Assembly (NCBI GenBank): GCA_937863205.1
Contig: CALMGA010000038.1
Span: 1,915-21,063 of the forward strand
Length of the DNA stretch: 19,149 nt
Direction of reading: 5' to 3'
Source of the DNA: an uncultured Beijerinckiaceae bacterium
GTDB lineage: Bacteria; Pseudomonadota; Alphaproteobacteria; Rhizobiales; Beijerinckiaceae
The notes beneath the pieces were generated by a model that saw only the letters and a program-made list of their open reading frames with translations, made no database searches and was not told the origin of the DNA. Within the stretch, counting starts at the first letter, position 1. Each line of letters begins with the position of its first letter. A program made the translations under genes and the position numbers. This document shows, piece after piece, positions 14,119 through 19,149 of this stretch.

Positions 14119-14791
14119 TCGTTCCCAGCCCGAAACCGACGGGACCGCGGCGCTGGAAGCCAGGCTCGTCACCGATCTGACCCCCGTCAGACGCGTCGGT
14201 GCTCCGATCTGGCGCGCCTGCCTGTGGATCGCGGCGGTGGCGGCCGCGGCTGCCGCGCTGGCCTTCGTGAACGATCTCGACGACATCCGGGATCGCTTGA
14301 CGGCCATGCCGGAAACGTGGGCCGCCATCGTCGGGTCCGCGTTCACCGCCGGCTTGGCGGCTGTGGCCGCCTTCGAGCTGTCGCTTCCCGATCGTTCGCG
14401 GCTGTGGGCGCTGGCGCCGCTGCCGGGCCTCGCCCTTTGGATCGGCGCATCGGGAATGGGGTGCGCCCGCACTTGGCTGGTGCCGGGGGCGCAGGTCACC
14501 TCCTTCGCGGGCACGCAGAGCTGCCTCATCTTCATCGTCGGTCTCAGCGTCCCGCTGTCGCTGCTGATGCTCGCCATGCTGCGGCGCGGCTATTCGCTGT
14601 CGCCGGCCCTGACCGGGGGCACCGCCGGGCTCGCCGTGGCGGCGGCGGCGGCGACGCTGCTCGACGTCTTCCACCCTTACGACGCCGCCCTGGACGACCT
14701 GATCGTCCATGTGGTCGCGGTGCTGATCGTCGTGGTCGTCAACCGCCTCGCCGGCGGCAGGCTGCTTGCGCCGGCTTCGGCCAAGGGGTGA
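14111..14791 (+). CDS. nrsF: NrsF/DUF1109-type membrane anti-sigma factor
   Basis: Encodes 226 residues: a short cytoplasmic arm with L-V-T-D-L-T-P-V-R-R, then about six membrane segments. Core motifs are AAFELSLPDRSRLWALAPLP, ALWIGASGMGCARTWLVPG (Cys118), SCLIFIVGLSVPLSL (Cys138) and FHPYDAALDDLIVH. NrsF proteins restrain their cognate ECF sigma factor, and cysteines in the family have been implicated in sensing. The ATG lies inside the end of the sigma gene, showing coupled translation; an ATG-like start at 14099 would add four residues. The protein is strikingly similar to the orphan copy at 6499-7251 through the whole membrane core. Confidence 0.92.
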   Translation: MTDRSQPETDGTAALEARLVTDLTPVRRVGAPIWRACLWIAAVAAAAAALAFVNDLDDIRDRLTAMPETWAAIVGSAFTAGLAAVAAFELSLPDRSRLWALAPLPGLALWIGASGMGCARTWLVPGAQVTSFAGTQSCLIFIVGLSVPLSLLMLAMLRRGYSLSPALTGGTAGLAVAAAAATLLDVFHPYDAALDDLIVHVVAVLIVVVVNRLAGGRLLAPASAKG

Positions 14792-14809
14792 GGACGTCCG
14801 GGCAAAACC

Positions 14810-14834
14810 GTAACTTCTGCCGCCGGCCGGCGAA
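14810..14834 (+). promoter_or_regulatory. Variant SigF-like promoter ahead of the DUF1223 gene
   Basis: GTAACT (14810-14815) is followed after 15 bases by CGAA (14831-14834), one base shorter than the other three copies. Its predicted transcript start, near 14841, would be only about 25 bases before the ATG, the best-placed of all four sites. It lies in the short gap after nrsF, so DUF1223 could be transcribed both with and apart from the sigma operon. Confidence 0.5.
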
Positions 14835-14865
14835 CGGGGTATGGACACGTTCAGGGAGATCGAGC

Positions 14866-15624
14866 ATGCCGCAGACCGGGTCCGGTTGGTCAGCACCCGC
14901 GAAAAGGCCGGGTCGCACGTTCCTCGCCGGCCTGCGCCTCCTAGGCGCGGGACTTGCCTTGACGTTGATCCCTTCTGCCGCCGTTCCTTCTGCCGCTTTG
15001 GCTGCGTCGCGGCCGGTTGTGGTGGAGCTGTTCACCTCGCAGGGCTGTTCGTCGTGCCCGCCGGCCGACGCGCTCCTGACCCAGCTCGCCCGGCGCGGCG
15101 ACGTGCTGCCGCTCGCCTTCCACGTCACTTACTGGAACTTGCTGGGCTGGCGCGACCCTTACTCCTTCGAGGGTGCCACGAAGCGTCAGGCCAACTATGC
15201 CGCGCATCTCGGCGGCGGCTCCTACACGCCGGAAATGGTCGTGGATGGACGCCGCGGCATGGTCGGCTCCGAACGCGGGGAGGTCGAGGCGGCGATCGGC
15301 AGCGCGCGCGGCGGGGCCGCCGGCAGCGTGCCCGTTCACCTCGACCATGCGAGCGGCGGCACCCTGGCGATCAACATCGGGGCCGGGCGCGGCGAGGGCC
15401 AGGTGATCCTGGTCGGCTTCGACCAGCGGCACCAGACGCCGATCGGGCGCGGCGAGAACGGCGGCCGCACGCTGACCGAGTCCAACATCGTGCGCTCCTT
15501 CCGCGTGGTCGGCCGCTACAGCGGCGCGCCCGTGCAGATCACCGAGCGCGGCGGCGCCGGGCAGGAGGCTGCCGTGATCGTGCAGGGCGCCGATGGCCGC
15601 ATCCTGGGCGCGGCCCGCCTTTGA
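14866..15624 (+). CDS. DUF1223 secreted thioredoxin-like CxxC protein
   Basis: Encodes 252 residues. A long N-terminal signal (residues 1-47, hydrophobic LRLLGAGLALTLIPSAAV, cleavage near A-L-A-A) precedes VVVELFTSQGCSSCPPADALL. Cys61 and Cys64 form a C-S-S-C pair at the place of a thioredoxin active site; this strand-then-CxxCPPAD signature defines DUF1223. The middle has AFHVTYWNLLGWRDPYS and Y-T-P-E-M-V-V-D-G, where the Thr-Pro fits the cis-proline loop of thioredoxin folds. A periplasmic thiol or redox role is inferred. AGGGAG lies six bases before the ATG, which supports this start. It is the last gene of the plus-strand stress block. Confidence 0.88.
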   Translation: MPQTGSGWSAPAKRPGRTFLAGLRLLGAGLALTLIPSAAVPSAALAASRPVVVELFTSQGCSSCPPADALLTQLARRGDVLPLAFHVTYWNLLGWRDPYSFEGATKRQANYAAHLGGGSYTPEMVVDGRRGMVGSERGEVEAAIGSARGGAAGSVPVHLDHASGGTLAINIGAGRGEGQVILVGFDQRHQTPIGRGENGGRTLTESNIVRSFRVVGRYSGAPVQITERGGAGQEAAVIVQGADGRILGAARL

Positions 15625-15630
15625 GGCGCG

Positions 15631-15732
15631 AGAGCACCGGACCCGAAGCTGGATCCGGTCCGATGCTCTAAGTCGCTGCGCCGCATCGGACTTGTCCGAA
15701 AACCGCTGCGCACTTTTCGGTCCGATGCTCAA
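15631..15732. repeat. Mosaic intergenic palindromic repeat
   Basis: Two nested palindromes stand side by side. AGAGCACCGGACC (15631-15643) pairs with GGTCCGATGCTCT (15657-15669) with one mismatch. GCATCGGAC (15683-15691) pairs with GTCCGATGC (15720-15728), enclosing CCGAAAA (15696) and TTTTCGG (15714). The unit GGTCCGATGCTC occurs twice (15657 and 15719). Elements with a CCGAAAACCG...CACTTTTCGG core are, as I recall, dispersed in many Hyphomicrobiales genomes. It lies between the convergent ends of the DUF1223 gene and the ClpP-like gene and could act as a bidirectional terminator. Confidence 0.75.
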
Positions 15733-15760
15733 GGCGTCCGCACGCCGGGCGGCCGTCGCC

Positions 15761-16465
15761 TCACAGGTGCGGGCCGGCGAGGTGCCATCTTTGGATCTCG
15801 GCCTGCGAAAGCACGTGCAATCGTTCCGAGGACACCCGCTCGGCACTGAAGATCAGGCCGGGATCGACGCCCATGCGGGACGCGTAGCGCGCCAGGATGG
15901 ATCGCATCGCCGAATGTTCGGCCCGCAGTTCCGGCGAGGTCGCCTCGCTGATCTCGCCGGCCAACTCTTCCGTGGCGACCATGCGGTGGATGCCGACCTG
16001 GCTTTGCGGCGGAACGGCCCGCCGGCGCGCGCCCATCAGGGCGTAAACGCAGGCCGAGAAGCATTCGCCCGCCGAAGCGCCGTTGCGTCCCACGCGGGCC
16101 ACCTCGGCGCTGACGCCCGTGGTCCGGAACAGCCGGCCGAGCTCCATCGAGTCGCGCACGTCGCCGCCGGGCGAGTCGAGGAACACCGTGACCCGCCGCG
16201 AGGTCGAGCTGGCGTCCTGCAACGAGCGCAGGAAGCCCTGCGGCGCGTCGCCTGAAATGCGGCCGACGGCAGCGATCCCCACCGTGCCGTCATCGAAGGT
16301 GAAGGCGTGGAAGTCCATCGCGCGCGACGCTGGCTCGGACGTGAGAAGGGCGAGAACGGCGCCCGCCAGGGCCGTTGCCCGGCCAAGCCCCGGCGGGCGC
16401 CGAAACTTGCGCCTTCGACAAGCTCTGACCAGCGGCAAAGCCGGTGCATCGTCCAAAGCGGTCAT
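15761..16465 (-). CDS. Exported ClpP-like protein (COG3904 type)
   Basis: Encodes 234 residues. A basic N-terminus (RACRRRKFRRPP) is followed by a hydrophobic segment (30-43), so it is a signal anchor or secreted. The crotonase/ClpP fold is indicated by VFLDSPGGDVRDSMELGRLFR (about 94-114), by G-E-C-F-S-A-C-V-Y-A-L-M-G (Ser137 at the nucleophile position, flanked by two cysteines) and by VGIHRM (His160). Periplasmic proteins of this kind are widespread in alphaproteobacteria; protease activity is unproven. The Cys pair around the serine may form a disulfide in the periplasm. The ATG has GGGAG six bases upstream. It converges with the DUF1223 gene and diverges from the nuclease gene, so it is probably its own transcription unit. 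Confidence 0.85.
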   Translation of the reverse strand: MTALDDAPALPLVRACRRRKFRRPPGLGRATALAGAVLALLTSEPASRAMDFHAFTFDDGTVGIAAVGRISGDAPQGFLRSLQDASSTSRRVTVFLDSPGGDVRDSMELGRLFRTTGVSAEVARVGRNGASAGECFSACVYALMGARRRAVPPQSQVGIHRMVATEELAGEISEATSPELRAEHSAMRSILARYASRMGVDPGLIFSAERVSSERLHVLSQAEIQRWHLAGPHL

Positions 16466-16735
16466 GGGTCACTCCCGATGCGATCGCCGGCTCGCTGCAA
16501 GGCCTGCCGGTCAAGTCTTGCAGGCATCTTTATCACCATCGGCTCGCCACCCTTGTCCCCTCCAAACGGAAGAGGCGGCCGCATCGCCCCGTGCGGGCCG
16601 CCTCGGGCGGGCATCGAAAGGCTGTCCACACCTTATCCCTCGCACAAGCCCGGGAGCGCATTGATGGGCGATCGCAAACGTGAGACGTCGCTTGGGCGGC
16701 AACAGCCGCGATTGGGATCCGAGGGAGGCTGGGCG
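16466..16735. other. Divergent promoter region
   Basis: About 270 bases between the ClpP-like gene and the nuclease gene, which point away from each other. Promoters for both should lie here, but I cannot assign -35 and -10 boxes with confidence. The last 72 bases may be coding if the nuclease starts at the ATG at 16664, which also has a fair Shine-Dalgarno (GGGAG, seven bases). Confidence 0.45.
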
Positions 16736-17986
16736 TTGCGCGACTTCACCTTCATCCATGCTGCGGATATCCACCTCGACAGCTCGCTGTCCGGGCTCGC
16801 CCTGCGCGACGAGGAGTTCTCGGCCGTGATGCGCGATGCCACCCGGCGAGCCTTCGCCAACGTGGTCGATCTCGCGATCCGCGAAGAGGCCGACCTGCTG
16901 GTCATCGCCGGTGACCTGTACGACGGCACCTGGAAGGACCAGAGCACGGGCCAGTTCGCCGTGACGCAACTGGCTCGCCTGTCGCGCGCGGGCATCCGCA
17001 CCTTCATCGTGTTCGGCAACCACGACGCCGAAAGCCGGGTGTCGCGGCACTTCGCGCCGCCGCAGGGCGTGCACCGCTTCGACAACAAGCGCTGCGAAAC
17101 CGTGATCCTCGACGATCTGGGTGTGGCCGTGCACGGCCGCTCCTACCGGGACGCGGCGACCACTGAGGACATGGCGGCGAGCTACTGCCCGCCCGTGCCC
17201 GGCCGCTTCAACATCGCCATCCTGCACACCTCGCTCGACGGCCATCCCGGCCATGCCCGCTACGCCCCGTGCTCGATTGAACGGCTGCGCGCGACGCGGC
17301 ACGATTATTGGGCGCTGGGACACGTCCACGAGCGCGGTGTGCGCAGCGAGCATCCCCACATCGTCTTTCCCGGCAACACGCAGGGCCGCCACGTCCGAGA
17401 AACCGGCGCCAAGGGCGCCACGGTCGTCCGCGTGCGCGATGGCGCGGTGTTGACCGTGCGTCACCATCCCTGCGACGAGGTGCGCTGGGCGCGCGCGACC
17501 CTTGATGCCGGCCGGGCGAGCGACATGGGCGAACTGCTCGCCGGTGTCGACGAGGCGTTGGCCGAGGCGGTGCGCGGCATCGCCGACCGGCCGACCGCCG
17601 CCCGCGTCACGGTCAAGGCCGGCGGCTCGCTGCACCGCAGGCTCGTCGCCGACCGCGACTGGTTCGATGGCGAGGTGCGGGCGCAGGCGTCCATCCGCTC
17701 CGACAGGTTGTGGATCGAGTCCGTGCGCATCGAGGCCGCCGCCGAGGCGGTCGCCAGCTCGGTGCTGCCCGAGATCGCGGAACTGCTGGCGGCGGCGGCC
17801 GGCGATCCCGATTGCGGTCGGGCGCTGCTCGACGCGGTGGCGCCCCTCCTCGACAGGCTGCCGTGCGAGGAGGGCGATGCCGACCTCACGCCGCTGCTCA
17901 GCGCCGCCCGCGCCGGCGATGCATCGGCGCTTCTCGCCGCCGCTTTGTCCAGCGTCGAGGCCCAGCTCGCCCTGGCGCAAGCGTAG
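16736..17986 (+). CDS. SbcD-like metallophosphoesterase (DNA repair exonuclease family)
   Basis: Encodes about 416 residues. Metal ligands of the Mre11/SbcD phosphoesterase core occur in order: ADIH (D11, H13), AGDLYDG (D60), GNHD (N95, H96), LHTS (H164) and GHVH (H196, H198). The C-terminal 150 residues are variable, as in the family. It would cut DNA ends with Mn2+, together with an ATPase. The start is chosen at TTG because GGGAGG lies seven bases upstream and related proteins begin right at F-x-F-I-H-A-A-D. The ATG at 16664 would add 24 residues with no resemblance. The ATPase gene follows after 11 bases, and the pair forms the usual nuclease-ATPase operon. Confidence 0.9.
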   Translation: MRDFTFIHAADIHLDSSLSGLALRDEEFSAVMRDATRRAFANVVDLAIREEADLLVIAGDLYDGTWKDQSTGQFAVTQLARLSRAGIRTFIVFGNHDAESRVSRHFAPPQGVHRFDNKRCETVILDDLGVAVHGRSYRDAATTEDMAASYCPPVPGRFNIAILHTSLDGHPGHARYAPCSIERLRATRHDYWALGHVHERGVRSEHPHIVFPGNTQGRHVRETGAKGATVVRVRDGAVLTVRHHPCDEVRWARATLDAGRASDMGELLAGVDEALAEAVRGIADRPTAARVTVKAGGSLHRRLVADRDWFDGEVRAQASIRSDRLWIESVRIEAAAEAVASSVLPEIAELLAAAAGDPDCGRALLDAVAPLLDRLPCEEGDADLTPLLSAARAGDASALLAAALSSVEAQLALAQA

Positions 17987-17997
17987 GGTCGCGCGCC

Positions 17998-19149
17998 TTG
18001 CGCCTGCGCAGGCTCGAACTCGTCCGCTACGGCGGCTTCGCCGACCGGGCCCTCGTCTTCGGCGACGGCCGGCCGGACCTCCACCTCATCGTTGGCCCCA
18101 ACGAGGCCGGCAAGTCGACGCTGCTGTCGGCCATCGCCGACCTGTTGTTCGGCTTTCCCGCGCAGAGCGCGCAGGATTGGCGCTACGATTACAAGGACCT
18201 TCGGCTGCGTGCGCTGCTGGAGCGGGATGGCGAGGTGCTCGACGTCGTCCGCCGCAAGGGCACCCGCAACACGCTGCTCGGCTCCGACGGCTCGGCCCTC
18301 AAGGACGACGCGCTCGCGCCCTTCGTCGGCGGGCACGACAGGGCGACGTTCGAGCGCATGTTCGGCCTCGACCATGCCAAGCTCCGCGCCGGCGGCCAAG
18401 CCATCCTCGAAGGGCGCGACGAGGCGGCGCGCGCGTTGTTCCAGGCCGGCTCGGGCCTGGGCGTGGTCGGCACGCAACTCAAGGCGCTCGATGCCAGGGC
18501 CGCCGCCTTGTTCAAGCCGAGCGCGTCCAACCCCACCGTCAACGCCCTTCTCAAGCAGCGCGGTGAACTGCTGAAGCGGGTGCGCGAGACGACGCTGGGC
18601 GAGGCGGAGCTGACCGCGATCCGTCAGCGCCAGTCCGACGCGGCCGCCCGGCGCGATGCCCTGATCGCCGAGGCGAAGGCATTGAGCGCCCGCGCCAATG
18701 CGGTGGAGCGCGTGCTGCGCACCAGGGCGCCGTTGGGCCGCCTTCTCGCCGCCCGCGACGAGCTGGAGCGGATCGGGCCGACGCCGCACCTGCCGGACAC
18801 GGCGTCCAAGGCCCTCGCCGCCGCCCGCGCGGAGCGCGCAACGGCGCGCGAGCTTCTTGCCCGGCATCGCGAGGTCGCCGCCCGGGCCACGGCCATCGTC
18901 GCCGACATCGTGCTGCCGCAGCGCCTCCTTGCCGAGCGCGCCCGCATCGAGGCTTTGGACGAGCGTCGTCCGGCGGTCGAGAAGGGACAGTCCGATCTCG
19001 CCCGCCGCTTGGCCGAACTGGACGACGTCGAGGCGCGCTTCGCCGCCGCGCGCGAGGGCGCCGGCTTCGAGCGGGATGCGCCGTTGCCGGGCGAAGCCTG
19101 GCAGCGCCGCGCCGCCCGCCACCTCGAAGCGATGCGGACCCTCGATGCG
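17998..19149 (+). CDS. YhaN/SbcC-like AAA ATPase (partial, runs off the window)
   Basis: The first 384 residues are present. M(TTG)RLRRLELVRYGGFADRALVF is the standard N-terminal strand of SMC/Rad50-type ATPases of the YhaN group. Walker A is V-G-P-N-E-A-G-K-S-T (residues 32-41). From about 195 on, the sequence is rich in Ala, Arg, Glu and Leu and is likely the start of a long coiled coil. The C-terminal Walker B and signature motifs must lie beyond the right edge. The TTG start is supported by the conserved N-terminus, with AGGG nine bases upstream. With the preceding phosphoesterase it would form a nuclease complex acting on DNA ends or structured DNA. Confidence 0.9.
   Translation, partial: MRLRRLELVRYGGFADRALVFGDGRPDLHLIVGPNEAGKSTLLSAIADLLFGFPAQSAQDWRYDYKDLRLRALLERDGEVLDVVRRKGTRNTLLGSDGSALKDDALAPFVGGHDRATFERMFGLDHAKLRAGGQAILEGRDEAARALFQAGSGLGVVGTQLKALDARAAALFKPSASNPTVNALLKQRGELLKRVRETTLGEAELTAIRQRQSDAAARRDALIAEAKALSARANAVERVLRTRAPLGRLLAARDELERIGPTPHLPDTASKALAAARAERATARELLARHREVAARATAIVADIVLPQRLLAERARIEALDERRPAVEKGQSDLARRLAELDDVEARFAAAREGAGFERDAPLPGEAWQRRAARHLEAMRTLDA

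Noticed and set aside
17461..19122. Minus-strand open frame of about 550 codons opposite the nuclease and ATPase genes
   Set aside because: The plus strand has clear phosphoesterase and Walker A motifs; the reverse frame is compositionally biased and motif-free.

Overview
The window is GC-rich throughout and densely packed with genes. It looks like the chromosome of an alphaproteobacterium, possibly Hyphomicrobiales or Rhodospirillales. The signs are a SigF/NrsF-type ECF sigma and anti-sigma pair, DUF1223 and DUF2934 proteins, a COG3904-type periplasmic ClpP-like protein, and an intergenic repeat of the CCGAAAA...TTTTCGG type common in that class. This placement is inference. No rRNA, tRNA, CRISPR array, transposase or phage gene was seen.

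Left part (1-7251), mostly minus strand: an assimilatory nitrite reductase operon (small unknown gene, nirB, nirD) with a structured leader; a lone plus-strand DUF2934 gene with a TTG start; then a minus-strand row of nrsF paralogue, MetA-type homoserine O-acyltransferase and branched-chain-type aminotransferase.

Middle part (7252-15624): a minus-strand pair of uncharacterised genes, the first with a possible signal sequence; a GT-C/GT87-type membrane glycosyltransferase; and a plus-strand redox and stress block. That block encodes a cytochrome b561-like protein, a Tat-exported lipoprotein-like molybdopterin oxidoreductase of the sulfite oxidase/YedY fold, a PRC-barrel-like protein with an acidic linker, an ECF sigma factor, its NrsF-type membrane anti-sigma factor and a DUF1223 thioredoxin-like CxxC protein. 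These genes touch or overlap in groups (cytochrome with oxidoreductase, sigma with anti-sigma).

The most notable signal is a bipartite element, GTAAC(C/G)-N16-CGAA. It occurs three times with identical spacing: ahead of the orphan nrsF paralogue, ahead of the uncharacterised pair, and ahead of the cytochrome/molybdoenzyme block. A one-base-shorter variant sits just ahead of the DUF1223 gene. It matches the SigF promoter as I remember it from Caulobacter crescentus. The window therefore appears to hold a compact ECF regulon spread over both strands, including a second copy of the anti-sigma factor and two genes of unknown function.

Right part (15625-19149): a mosaic palindromic repeat, a minus-strand exported ClpP-like protein, and a plus-strand SbcD-like nuclease and YhaN/SbcC-like ATPase pair. 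The ATPase gene runs off the window.
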